A stretch of DNA of 64,000 nt. Source: Hyphodiscus hymeniophilus (taxonomy: Eukaryota; Ascomycota; Leotiomycetes; Helotiales; Hyphodiscaceae). The notes below the pieces were generated by a model. It did no database searches. It was not told the origin of the DNA and was given only the letters and a program-made list of their open reading frames with translations. The stretch covers positions 558,001 to 622,000 of the forward strand of contig VNKQ01000017.1 of the NCBI GenBank assembly GCA_016508695.1. Direction: 5' to 3'. Below are positions 21,701-34,711 of this stretch, piece by piece (position 1 is the first letter of the stretch; each line of letters opens with the position of its first letter). The position numbers and the translations under genes are program-made.

Positions 21701-24700
21701 ATTAATAACGTTATATTACTTAATTTTAAGATTAAAGTAAGTTATAATAGCTATAATTACTCGAAACAAATAAATAATAAGTATAATAATATATATAGAA
21801 ATAATTAAATCTTCTTTTTAAAGATTACTATAAATAATAATTTAAGACTTATAGCGAATTATAAAACCATTTAAGTTTACCTTATAAGTAAAGACTTATT
21901 TTAAAGGAATAGCTTTTAAATTAACTAAGCTTGCTTTAATTTGTCTCTAATAATTTATTAGCTTTAAATTCTTAATTTTTAATCTTATATCTTAAATAAA
22001 GTAATCGCTATATTCGTATATCTTGAGATTACTTTATAACCTTAATACCTTTAAAAAATCTTTTTAATAAACTCTTCTTAAAACTAAAAGTATCTTTCTT
22101 CTCGAAGTATTATTTATTAAAACAAAAATAAAGATTATTACGTATATTATCTAAATTTATTCTTTATAGCTTAAGTCCTTTTAAAACGTTAATAAGAACT
22201 TATTATATTACTTTTAGCTTAATTTTAAAATCGAGGTATATATCGAAATAATATATAATATACTTAGTTTATTTTTACTTAAAAATTTTTTAAAGATAAT
22301 TTATAGTTTAAGCTATTAATTTTTTTATACTTATCGTTTTAATTTACCCAATTAGTATATTTTATAATTTGAGACTCTTATTATTAGGATATTGCCTAAA
22401 AGGCTACTCTCTATTACTAAAAGACTATTACTTATAGTTATTTTATAATCGCTAAAGCTAAATTCGCCTTACGCTAAGCTAAGTAATTCTTTAGATTAGT
22501 ATATAATTACTTAAAGAATTAATCGTTTACTTTTACTTAAGTACTCGTTTAATAACTAAGTTAATCCTTAAGTAATTATACTCTTATTTAACTCGCTATT
22601 AATATAATTACTAACTATAAGTATTCTTTTAAATAAATAATTATTATTACTCCTTTTAATTCTTATTTATAAGTTTGCCGGCTTAAGTATTTATTTAAGA
22701 GTTAAAAGTCTAATTTCTTTACTTACCCCCGAGTTTTAACTCTTATTATCTTTACTCGAAAGCTTACCCCTTAAAATCTCGCGTATAAAATCTTCTAATA
22801 TAATTATAACTTCTCTTTTAAAAGAGAGTATCTCGTTTATAAGAAGATATTTAATAATTTTATTAGTAGCGTTTTAAATTTTATATTTTTCGATTAGAGA
22901 AATAATAGCTTTAGCGCTTACTAAGGGCTATTACTCTTATATTTCCTAATTAAGAATATAAAATTTAATTTTATCGAAAGTTACGTCCCTTATAATAATT
23001 ACTCTTTTAAGTTAAGACACTTAAATCTTATATATATTAAACGCAATATATTTAACTAAGTATCTAATATACGCTTAAAAAAGTACTTTAAATACTCTTT
23101 TGTTTTCGCCTTTTTATTATTCTTTTTTTAAAGTATATACTTAAGCGCTATAAGTATAAATCCTATTTTAGTTAGGTCTAAGATTAGTTATTACTTATTA
23201 TACGAGCGCTTAATTATATTACCTAAAGTAGTTTTAAAACTATAAGTATAAGACTTTGTTTAGTAAGCGTTACTTATAAGCTTTAAAAAGAAAAATAATA
23301 TATAAGTAAATTATTACTTTATATATCTTTAGCTAAAGGTTTTCTAAGAAATTAGTAGTAAGTCTTATTCTAATAGATTTCTTAATTATATCTCTCTTAG
23401 CTTTCTTAATCGTATTAGTAAGCTTATAAGTATAAGCTAGTATTAATTCTATATCGATTCCTTTTATATCGGCCTATTACTTAAAATCTATTATACTAAA
23501 AAGAAAGATTACTAAAGTATTTTAATTACTCTTAATCTTATAAATTAATAGTCTAAATTAGTGTTTTACTTATATATTAAAATAAGAGATCAAATCTATA
23601 ATTACAATCCTACGTTTCTTTATAAGTATAAATCCCTAGTACTTTCTATTAAACTCGTCCTTAATTAGTAAAATCTAGCTAATACTATTATATACTCTAG
23701 AGAAATTAAAAAGATCTTAAATAATTCTCTAAAATAATCTTAGCGATTTAAAGTATAATACTTAGTAAGAGATTTGCTTTTTAGCTAATATAAAAGTATA
23801 AGCTTTATAATATGCGATTAGTATTCTCTTAATAATTATATTCCTAGCTAGTTTTATAAGTAACTCGAGGACCTTTAGTTTAGGGTATTTTACTCGTTAA
23901 TACTAAAGCTTAGCTAAATTGCTTTAAGGTTTTAAGTAGTCTCTTAATTATTTAAACGACTTTTTTAATTATTATTTAATCGTTAAGTATATTATTACTA
24001 GTCTTATATATATTAGAATTATAGGGAGAGAACTTAGGCAAGAGGTAAGTAACTTATATTTAAAGAAAACTAAGTTAAATTTACGTTTTATACTAAGTAT
24101 AATAACGTTAGAATTAATACTCTTATATTTTAATAAATAATTAAAACTATAAAACCAAACCCTTACCTTAAGTATCTAAGCTTTTAAAATAATATTTATA
24201 TAAAAACTATTAACTATAATTATATCTAAAAGAGTAAGATTAAATATATAAAGTCCTTTTAGCCTATTAAAAAGATTTTTAATTACTTAAGTGCCTCTTT
24301 TAATAATTAAGAGAATACTTAAACTAACTTCGACTATATTACTACTAATTAAAAGAATAAAGGAATTAGGCTTAAGTAAGTCCTTTATATTAATTAAGTA
24401 TATTAATCTGTAATTATTAAAAAGTATACTATTAAAAAGTAAGTGTTTTTTTAGAGAATTAAAGGTTAAATAAATCTTATAACTTACTTTTTCAAATAAG
24501 TTTAAATTAATAATTATATAATTAACTTTATTTAAGTACTTACCCCGCTATTTCTTCGAGTTTAGTATCTTATCGAGGTATTGCTTTTACTTTTTCTTTT
24601 TAATTAGTTATTTCTAATAGCCGCTTTTTACTTAATCTTTAATTTTATCTTTTTTAAAATTATTAAGCTTAGTTTTAAACTTGTAATTAATTGTCTTAAT

Positions 24701-26043
24701 AATCGCTACTTTTAGGCGTTTATAAGACTTTAGTTTCTAAAAATACTTTTTACCTCTTAAAAGGTATAAATAATTATATTTAAAGAGACTTAGTAATCGA
24801 TTTTATCTTAAGGAACTTCTAAAAGTAACTACTATTAAACGAGATTTTACTAATTTTATATCTAGTAATTACTTATATAAGTAAGCTAAAAAAAGTCGTC
24901 CTAAGATATTAATATTAATAATTACTTCTCTTATTTCTTAAGTTATAATTACCTTACTTATTTAATTATAAGTAAACTCTAAAAGTATTCTTTTAATCGC
25001 TTTTAAGAAATTAGTAATTAAGAAGTAGTCTAGCTCGATATTTAGAAGTTTATATATGCGAGTAATAGTTAATATATTCTTTTACTTTAAAAACTACTTA
25101 AAGCGATTAATCGAGCTTTTCTAACCTTCTTTTAAGACTTTTTAGTAAGTTTGTCGAGCTATAGCTATAAAGGTTCCTTTTACTAAAGCTATATAATTCT
25201 TAAGTTCGATTAAAAGTAATTATAAGCTTATATTATTACTAAGTATTAATCTAGTCTTAATTACTTATAATATTTCTTTATCGATAAATAAATTCACTTA
25301 ATTAAAGATTACTAGAAGATCCTATAATTATTTGTCTTATTCCCTATACTCTTATATAACCGACTCGGAGTAAGCTTAGTATCGATCCCGAATATTATTA
25401 TATATTATAATAATAATAATTAGTTTAAAAGGAATAACTAGTTTTAGTCCGAGATTTACTTTTTCTAAAGTAAAGAGCGTTCCTTTAAAGGTTACTAGGG
25501 TCTTATTATACGTTCGATTTGCGATTTTAATATAATCCCATTTTACCTTTATTACTTTTATAAGATTAAACTTAATTTACTTAAGTTACTAGACTATATT
25601 TAGCTCTTCGATTATTTATTTTAATCTTATTGCCTTTAGAAAGAGCGTAGAATATATTAAAGTACTCGGAACTATTAGATTTATATATTCTAAAATACTA
25701 AGTAATCTTACGTTATAACAAAAGAAAGAGTATTATTCTAGCTACTTTAATCGGGTTTTTAATTAGATATCGACTAGAATTACTATATTATATAAAGTAA
25801 ATATATTATAAAATAGTTAATACTTTACTTAAAGGCTTTTAAGTAATTATATATAAAATAAATCAAATAATTAGTTATTATTCTAATTAGAGAAAACCTT
25901 AATATAAGGGTTATTCTTCTTAAAAAGTTAATAAGAGTTAGCTTATTTATTTTAATAAGCGAAGCCGTATACTTAAATCTACTTGTATAATAGCGTATTA
26001 TAGTATACTTCTTAAAATAAACAATCCCTAAGTATTATATAAA

Positions 26044-26056
26044 CCGGGCTTATAAC
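26044..26056 (-). promoter_or_regulatory. Primer binding site, half-tRNA(iMet) type
   Basis: Immediately inside the 5' LTR the minus strand reads GTTATAAGCCCGG. This resembles the complement of the initiator tRNA anticodon arm (GGTTATGAGCCC-like), the internal priming site used by Drosophila copia. The same position in the other two copies (about 36365-36377 and 42977-42989) reads TTATAAGCCTAGT-like and TTATAAGCTTAGT-like sequence, consistent with further C-to-T decay. Confidence 0.7.
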
Positions 26057-26322
26057 TATCGTATAAATAATCGATTTAATCTTTAAGAAAAAAGGGTTTA
26101 TAAGAAAAGACTACTTAAATAAGCGTATATTAAGTATTATCTAGTCTAAAGAAAGAAGAAAAAAAAGTAAGTCTTCTCTTAAGTATTAAATTACTCTTAT
26201 AAAGCTTAGCGAAATAAGTACTTAGATAAAGCTTAAGTAATCACATAATATAACTAAATATTTAACGAGTGTAATTAGATATTCTATAACCACAAGATTA
26301 GTTAAGCCTTAATTTTGTGATA
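26057..26322 (-). repeat. 5' LTR of copia copy 1
   Basis: A 266-bp segment aligned along its length with the LTR at 18001-18269. It ends TTTTGTGATA on the plus strand. The two LTRs differ at many sites, mostly transitions, as expected after RIP. Confidence 0.85.
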
Positions 26323-26616
26323 TATATATAATTTACTTTAGTTTAATATTGCGTTTAAAGAGAATATACTTATTGGCTTTAATATACTATTTAATAATAG
26401 TAACTATAATAGAAAGATTAGTATAAACTATTATAAAGGGAGGGGGCTTATAAGTCTTAGATATATTTATTATAAAGGTTATAAGTTAATAAGAATATAT
26501 TAATTTTAATAAGTAATATAAATTATACTTACTCTTATATACAAAATAATATAGGGAAGCAAGCTTACTAAGTATACTCCTAAAGAGTTAAAATAGCCGG
26601 CATTAGAGTTAAAATA

Positions 26617-27320
26617 GGGACGGGCTATAACAACTTGCCTCCCGGCTAAAACAACTTAATTAACTCTACCCACAGGTATACATTTAGGAAGCTTCCCCCA
26701 CTATACTAATTTGTATGCGCGCAAGAGCGTATAATATATCCTATTATACTAACTCATAATAATCTAGATCTAACTTATACTCTCTATCTTATGTAAAACC
26801 CTTAAAAGGTTCTATTATTATAACTTCAACTTCCTATACTACTTGCCTTTGTAATATATCTCTTACAATTATCGCTACGTCTTTAAGGCAATTGTCTTTA
26901 TATATAGAAAAAATCCCCTAACCCCTCTCCCTTTGCGTACTTAGTTTATATTAATCGATGTGTCCTTCCGCTATCCGCGCTATTACTAGGGTAATAGAAC
27001 TCACTTTATTTAGGCCTAAATAGTCTATAAAGGCCTGCCCGACTAGTAACCTAGGTCACTTAAGGATTACAAGGGCTAAAGAGGGGGGAAGTTCGAAGAC
27101 TAAGGGTAGTCATTACGTACTCGATTCTATAATATATAATACTCCTCCTAGTATACTGCGGGGTCTACCTTTCTCTCGAATAATAAGGATATATTAATAT
27201 TTAGTAAGGTATATAGTTTAGCCTTACTTGTGTATATAACTTACTATAGCTAAGCGAGAGTATTAAGTATACCCCCGAAAAGTTATTTTAGCCGGGAGGC
27301 AAGTTGTTATAGCCCGTCCC
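26617..27320 (+). mobile_element. C-type TIR element, 704 bp, exact target duplication
   Basis: The left end is GGGACGGGCTATAACAAC followed by CCTCCCGGCTAAAACAAC. The right end is its inverse, finishing AGCCCGTCCC. Exact 8-bp duplications TTAAAATA flank it at 26609-26616 and 27321-27328. It landed inside the right TIR of the A element at 17458-27337. The interior shares blocks with the A type, so the families are related. No transposase frame is present. Confidence 0.88.
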
Positions 27321-27362
27321 TTAAAATAGCTCGTCCCTTATTTTAACTCTTAGAAAGTATAT

Positions 27363-28199
27363 ACCTTACGGCCATTAGGCAAGTACTCAATACTCGCTTA
27401 ACTAAGGTTTAACTATAGCTTAAACCTAAACTTGACTAAGGCTCAACTAAGGCTTAACTAGGGCTCAAGTAGGGCTCAACCCCAATTCCCGCAATAACTT
27501 CCAAGTAGAGCTCAAGCTAGTTCAAGGCTCGAATTAGGCTTAAGCTAGGCTTAAGCTAGGCTCAAGCTAGGCTTAAGTCTAAAATTAACTTTAAGCTAAT
27601 ACTATTAGGTACTAGTATAATTTTTTTGGTACTAATAATAACTTTAAGTTATAGTTTAATAAGAGACTATTAACAAGTATATATAGTAACCGCGCTAGTG
27701 ACTCGCGTATAAAATATCGCTTCATCGGCTAAATCTTCGCTTATTTTATTTTTAGCGTTGTTAATTAAAAACTTAGAGCCTTAGCGAGTTTTTTTAATTA
27801 AACTTTTATAAATAAGGAAAGTACTATTTAAAAACCCAAATTAGGAAGGTACGATTTTTAGTACTAATTTAGTACGTTTATAGATTACTAATACAAAAAA
27901 TTAGTTTTTATATTTTTAGCGTCTAAAATAAGTGAATAATATATATATAAAAAAAAACCCCCCGAAAAAAAAAAAAAAAAAACTAAGTAAATTTAAATTT
28001 TGAGTATAATTAGGGAATTGAAATTAACTTAAACCTAGCTTAAGTTAGTTCGGAACCGGCTCCAAACCGGCTCTAAGCGGCTCCGAGCCACTTGGAGCCT
28101 ATTTGAGCCTTAATTAACCCTAGCTCGAGTTTGGAGCTAGGCTCAATGAGGTATATAGTGTCACGTGACCCGGTTTCGAGCTCTCGCATATACGCCCCT
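27363..28199. mobile_element. Unclassified 837-bp insertion with GGCTCAA arrays
   Basis: It interrupts the outer MITE between 8-mers AAGTATAT (27355-27362) and AAGTATAC (28200-28207). Near its left end (about 27420-27580) are many short CTAAGGCTCAA/GCTTAAGCTAGG units. Near its right end (about 28030-28145) comparable units occur in the opposite orientation (CCTAGCTTAAG, GGAGCC). The middle has poly-A and poly-C runs at 27950-27983. No clear TIR, LTR or coding frame is visible, so the class is unknown. Confidence 0.5.
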
Positions 28200-29481
28200 A
28201 AGTATACTATATACTTAAAAAGGTACTACTATATACTTACTTTAGAGATACTTTCTCTATTAAAATATAGCGGGTTAGAGTTAATAGTTAGGGTTAGTTC
28301 TAAGGGGTTAGAAGGTAGTAAGAGCCCCCTTTATAAGGGTACCTGGTATCTTTTATATATATTATATAGATAATTAGTCTAATCTTTAAGAAAGAAAGGT
28401 TATAAGAAAAGACTACTTAAAGTAAGTATATATTAAGTATTATTTAATTTAAAGAAAAAAGAAAAAGAAGTAAGTCTCTTTTTAAGTATTAAATTACTCT
28501 TATAAAGCTTAGCGAAATAAGTACTTAAATAAAGCTTAAGTAATTATAAGATATAACTAAATATTTAATAAGTATAATTAGATATTTTATAACTATAAGA
28601 TTAGTTAAGCCTTAATTTTATAATATACCCCCTAGTTATTATAAAGAAGTCTAAAGATTTTTTATTTTATAATAACTATTATTTTATAATCCTTAATCCC
28701 TTATATTCTTTAAATAACTATAATTCGATATATTAAAATACATACTTATATTCGAAGTTAATTATAGGATATAGCGTATATTTACTTATATAACTAATAA
28801 ATAAGTTCTTTATACTTTATATATATATAAATTTCGAGTTATAAATATTAGTATTTGTTTTATTTAATTACTTAAAGTAATAATTAATTTAATTAGAGAT
28901 CTTATACTTAATAGTAACTAGTATTATAATTAGCTTTAACTAATATCTCTTTTATCTCCTAGTCTTATAAATAATATAAATAACGCAAATAATATAAATA
29001 ATATAAACTTTATATATTATTTAATCTTTATAATTGCCTTAATTAATCTAGTAACTTAATATACTTCTAACTATATTAGTAAGCGCGCAACTACTTAGGC
29101 TATAAGTATAAAATCGCGATCTTATAACCTTTTAACTTCTAATAATAATAATAAATAATAATATTAACTTTTACTATTATTATAATAATATATTACTATT
29201 ATTCTATTAATAGCTCTTTTATCTTCTTATTAATTATTAATATAAGTAACGCTACGAGTAATAATATAAGTAAAAACTAAAGTAATTAATTACTTTTATT
29301 TAAATTCTAAGTTTAATTCTTAAGCTTTATCTAATTATTACTTTATATTCGATAATTAGTATAACTAACCTTTCTAATATATAAGGCTTTAATAAAGAGT
29401 TTTAAGTAAAGATACTTATTAATCTTTTTATTATTAAATCTAATAATTTCTTTTAATTTCTCCCTTCTCTTATTAACGATT

Positions 29482-29516
<35 letters not shown>

Positions 29517-29958
29517 GATAAGGAAAACAAAGCTAAAAAAGATAAAGAAAAAAAGATAAAGATAATTTTATTTTATTTCTTATTAAGTTATATAATCGCT
29601 ATTACTAGCTTTTATACTTATTACTTATATTAACTTTTATTTTTATTACTTGTCTAAATAATAGTCTTATTTATTACTTATATAATTAAATTACTTGCCT
29701 TAGTCTTTATTTTTTTATTTTAGATAATTATATTCTAAATACTCTTTCTTATTATTCTTATAATTCTATTTATAGTCTTAATACTTAGCGAGATTAGCCT
29801 TACTTTAGTTATATGTTTTCTTTAATAATTAAAAAATTTAATAGTTATTACTTTAAGAATTTTATTATATTATATAATAATTAATATTACTAATATTATA
29901 TATACTCTTACGTTTTAATCTTTATTAGTATTCTTTTATATACTTAACTATTTTATAA

Positions 29959-30642
29959 GGGACGAGCTATTTCAACTCTAATGCCGGCTATTTCAACTCT
30001 ACTAGTCCCAGATCGTTTTCACACTTACGTATATCTAGTAAGCTTTACTTACTATATAAATTTATATGCGCGCAAGAGTATATAATATATACTATTATAC
30101 TAACTTATCAAAATTATAATCTAAATCTAACTTATACTTACTATCTTGCGTATAACCTTTAAAAGGTTCTATTACTATAACTTTAACCTCTTATACTACT
30201 TCCCTTTATAGTATATCTCTTATAACGACTACTACGTCTTTAAGGCAATCGTCTTTATATATAGAAGAAATCCCCCCTATATAACCCCTTTCCCTTCTTA
30301 TACTTGGCTTTAATTATAGCTTGCCGAATCGATTGCAAGTATATATAATTCGCTTTAGTTTGATATTGCGTTTAAAGAGAGTATACTTATTGGCTTTAGT
30401 ATACTATTTAATAGTAGTAACTATAGTAAAAAGATTAGTATAAACCGCTATAGAGGGAGGGGGCCTACAAGTCTTAGATGCGTTTATTATAAAGGTTATA
30501 AGTTAATAAGAATATATTAATTTTGATAAGTAATATAAATTATACTTGCCCTTATATACAAAATAGTATGGGGAAGCGAGCTTACTAGGTATACCCCCGA
30601 AGAGTTAAAATAGCCGGCATTAGAGTTGAAATAGCTCGTCCC
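29959..30642 (+). mobile_element. A-type TIR element, 684 bp, exact target duplication
   Basis: The left end GGGACGAGCTATTTCAAC and right end AGCTCGTCCC are inverted copies. Exact 8-bp duplications TTTTATAA flank it (29951-29958 and 30643-30650). The empty site is visible in copia copy 1 near 19625. It is shorter than the 795-bp copies by an internal deletion around 30310. Composition is less AT-rich than the surrounding retroelement, suggesting it is younger or less mutated. Confidence 0.88.
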
Positions 30643-33600
30643 TTTTATAATAAGTATTCTCGTTAAAAAACTAGTTAGAGTTTTAATTAAAAAGTATATT
30701 AAATATAGAGTTTTTATTTAATTAATATTAATCTTTATATAGAAAATAAAGTAATTAAAAATTATTATTTAAACTATATTAAAGATTAGTAATTTTATTA
30801 ATTTTATTAATTATATTTCGGGAATTAGTACTTATTAATATAAGGATAATAATAATAATTAAAGTCTTATTTCTTATTATATTAGAACTTTTCTTTTTAG
30901 TTTTATTAGTTTGAAGACTAATAAGTAGAAAATACTTACTTAAGCCTTTATTACTTATATAAATACTATATATAGTCTAAGTAGTTAAAGTAGTAAATAA
31001 TCTATTAATAATCTAGAGAAATACTAAGTAGTCTTTTATAATATATTTTCGTTTTTCTTTTTTTTATATTAAAATAACTTAGCGATAATACTTAAATAAG
31101 TATTAATTTACTAAATTCTCTTAATTATAAAATAAATAACTTATAAAATAAAATATATAATTATTAAATTATATTATCTTATTATATTATAATTTTAAAA
31201 TATAAAAAACTTTACTTAGTTTCTTTTAGTTAATTTTACTAATAGTATTTATATAGAATTTTATAATAGTCTTACTAGTATTTTATTAAATATATTATTA
31301 ATTTATTTAATCCTAATAATATTTAGCTAGAATTTTAATAGATTTTATTAATATTTAAAAGATATTTAATTATTAATCTCTAATCCTTAACTATATTAAT
31401 TAAATGCCTAGTCTAATCTTTAGAGATTTATTTAATATTTACTTACTAAACGCTAATTAATTAATATTTTTATATAATTAATACTTTAAATCTTATACTT
31501 TCTTAAAATCTTTAATCTTTTTATATATATTTTATAGATTTAATAAAGCTTAGAAATACTTAAACTTATACTTAAAGAGATTTTTAATAAGCTTATTTAT
31601 TAGTATTTTACTAGTCGGTAAGTATATTACTTTAAACGTTTTAAATTTATACTCTTAATAAAGCTATATATTTTAAATATTTACATATTATAACTTAGTT
31701 ATAATTCTCTTATTCTCCCTTATAATTAGTCTAATTATTTGTTAATTATTATAAAAGATTGTTTAAGAGTCTTTAAGTAAGAGTTTAATCTCTTTGAAAA
31801 ATCGTTATAATACTATCGTTTCTTTAGTTATATACTTTACTCCTAAGAGCTTTACTTAAGTAATAAACGTTAATATTATTAATTATCGAGTTACTTTTTA
31901 AGTAATAAGTCCTTTAAATAAAAATATTATATACTTATAAGATAATTATTAACTTTTAATATTATTAGTAAATAATATATTTAATATAATTAGTAACTAG
32001 CTTTTTAAGTTTCTTTTATATTAAATAATAAAATAATAAGTTTCTTAAAAATATTTAATTACTTAATTAACTACTTTTATATATTATATACTAGGGTTTA
32101 TTAAAAATTAAAAGAGTTAAGAAGTTATAAAGGCAATATTTACTTTAATTATAATTATAATATAAAGAACTAATCTTACTTTTTTTTAATATACTTTAAT
32201 AAAGCTTAGTATTATTATTTTTAGGTTTTTAATAAGCTTAATTTTTAAGAGTAATATAAATAGACATTTTTATTTAACTAAATTAAACTTTTAAGTAATC
32301 TTTTTAATATAAGTATTATAAAGTAAAAAGATTATTTTATTATTTTAATTTCTAATTATATAAATACTTAAAAACTATTAAATATCTTTTAAATCTTAAA
32401 GCTTATATAACTTTTTTAGCTTTTTAGTAAACTTATATACCTTTTATTTATTTCTTTTATAATATAAGATTAGTATATTATTTATATAAAAGATTATAAA
32501 GATTTATTAAGTAAAGTTATAAAAAAGGTATAGCTTTTCTTTATTTTAAATTAACTTAAAAGACTTAATTATTAAAAAGAAGTTTTAATATTAAAAAGCT
32601 AAAAAGTCTTATAAGCTATATAAAGTTTAATCGATCTTTATATAAAACCTTATTTTCTTAAAGCCTAAAAAGAGTTAGTATATTACTTATACTCTTTTAT
32701 TATTTTATAAAATATTAATAAAAGTATTAATAATATTATATTACTTAATTTTAAGATTAAAGTAAATTATAATAATTATAATTACTCGAAATAAACAAAT
32801 AGTAAGTATAATAATATATATAAAAATAATTAAATCTTTTTCTTAAAAGTTATTATAAATAATAATCCGAGACTTATAATAAATTACAAAACTATTTAAG
32901 TCTATTTTATAAGTAAAGACTTATTTTAAAGGAATAGCTTTTAAATTAATTAAGCTTACTTTAATTTGTTTTTAATAGTTTTTTAACTTTAAATTTTTAA
33001 TTTTTAATCTTATATTTTAAATAAAGTAATTATTATATTTATATATCTCGAGATTACTTTATAACCTTAATGCCTTTAAAAGATCTTTTTAATAAACTTT
33101 TCTTAAAGCTAAAAATATTTTTTCTCTTAAAATATTATTTATTAAAATAAAAGTAAAAATTATTATATATATTATTTAAACTTGTTTTTTATAACTTAAG
33201 TCCTTTTAAAATATTAATAAAAACTTATTATATTACTTTTAGCTTAATTTTAAAATTAAAGTATATATTAAAGTAATATATAATATACTTAGTTTATTTT
33301 TATTTAAATTTTCTTTAAAAACAATTTATAGCTTAAGTTATTAATTTTTTTATACTTATTATTTTAATTTACTTAATTAATATATCTTATAATTTAAGAC
33401 TCTTATTATTAAAGTATTACTTAAAAGACTATTCTTTATTATTAAGAGATTATTACTTATAGTTATTTTACAATTATTAAAGTTAAATTCGCTTTATATT
33501 AAGCTAAGTAATTCTTTAAATTAATATATAATTATTTAAGGGATTAATTATTTACTTATACTTGGGTACTCGTTTAATAACTAAGTTAATTCTTAAGTAA

Positions 33601-34445
33601 TTATATTTTTATTTAACTTACTATTAGTATAATTACTAATTATAAGTATTCTTTTAAATAAATAATTGTTATTACTTCTCTTAGTTTTTATTTATAAGTT
33701 TATTAGCTTAAGTATTTATTTAAGAGTTAAAAGTCTAATTTCTTTACTTACTCTTAAGTTTTAATTCTTATTATCTTTACTTAAAAGCTTATTCTCTAAA
33801 ATCTTATATTTAAGATCTTTTAATATAATTTTAACTTTTCTTTTAAAAGAAAGTATCTTATTTATAAGAAAATATTTAATAATTTTATTAGTAGCATTTT
33901 AAATTTTATACTTTTTAATTAAAGAAATAATAGCTTTAGTGCTTATTAAGGGCTATTACTTTTATATCTTTTAATTAAAAATATAAAATTTAGTTTTATT
34001 AAAATTATATTCTTTATAATAATTATTCTTTTAAGTTAAGGCACTTAAATCTTATATATATTAGATATAATATATTTAACTAAATATTTAATATATACTT
34101 AAAAAAGTACTTTAAATACTTTTTTGTTTTTGTCTTTTTATTATTCTTTTTTTAGAGTATATACTTAAGCGCTATAAATATAAATCTTATTTTAGTTAAG
34201 TTTAAGATTAGTTATTATTTATTATATAAGCGCTTAATTATATTACTTAAAGTAATTTTAAAATTATAAGTATAAAACTTTATTTAGTAAGCGTTACTTA
34301 TAAGCTTTAAAGGGAAGAATAATATATAAGTAAATTACTATTTTATATATCTCTAACTAAAGGTTTTCTAAGAGATTAGTAATAAGTCTTATTTTAATTA
34401 ATTTCTCGATTATATTTCTTTTAACTTTCTTAATTATATTAGTAG

Positions 34446-34711
34446 TATTACAAAATTAAAGCTTAACTAATCTTATAGTTATAGAATATTTAATTACACT
34501 TATTAAATATTTAATTATATTATATAATTACTTAAGCTTTATTTAAGTACTTATTTCGCTAAGCTTTATAAGAGTAATTTAATACTTAAGAAAAGACTTA
34601 CTTCTTTTTTTTTTTTTTAGACTAGATAATATTTAATATATACTTATTCGAGTAGTCTTTTCTTATAACCTTTTCTTTTTAAAGATTAGACCGATTATTT
34701 ACGCGATAATA
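34446..34711 (+). repeat. Inverted copia LTR replacing part of copy 2
   Basis: This 266-bp LTR lies opposite to the other five. It starts TATTACAAAATTAAAGC and ends CGCGATAATA. Left flank matches copy 1 at about 23413 and right flank at about 24396, so about 985 bp is missing and no target duplication is visible. It is probably the remnant of another element after insertion, deletion and LTR recombination. Confidence 0.78.

Larger units (their letters stand above)
18001..26322 (-). mobile_element. Ty1/copia-type LTR retrotransposon, copy 1, full length, decayed
   Basis: Two LTRs (18001-18269 and 26057-26322) enclose about 7.8 kb. Transcription would run on the minus strand: the primer binding site adjoins the right LTR, and a G-rich tract (CTAGGGGGTA on the minus strand) adjoins the left LTR. 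Reverse transcriptase and RNase H remnants lie at about 20506-21700 in that orientation. About 2.2 kb separates the end of pol from the 3' LTR, which is unusual for copia elements. It sits in an A-type element; the target is a TA repeat, so no 5-bp duplication can be defined. All frames are broken, so the copy is dead. Confidence 0.85.
17458..27337 (+). mobile_element. A-type TIR element split by a copia element and a C-type element
   Basis: The left end GGGACGAGCTATTTTAAC starts at 17458 and the right end GCTCGTCCC finishes at 27337. The 8-bp target duplication TTATTTTA is exact at 17450-17457 and 27338-27345. It contains copia copy 1 (18001-26322) and a C element with its duplication (712 bp), leaving about 846 bp compared with 795 bp for other copies. 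The excess includes an inverted extra terminus at 17765-17824 that replaces part of the interior. Confidence 0.82.

Noticed and set aside
28131..28373. 80-codon open frame in the AT-rich block
   Set aside because: It runs through the end of the unclassified insert, the MITE interior and the copia LTR boundary, so it is a chance frame across transposon junctions.
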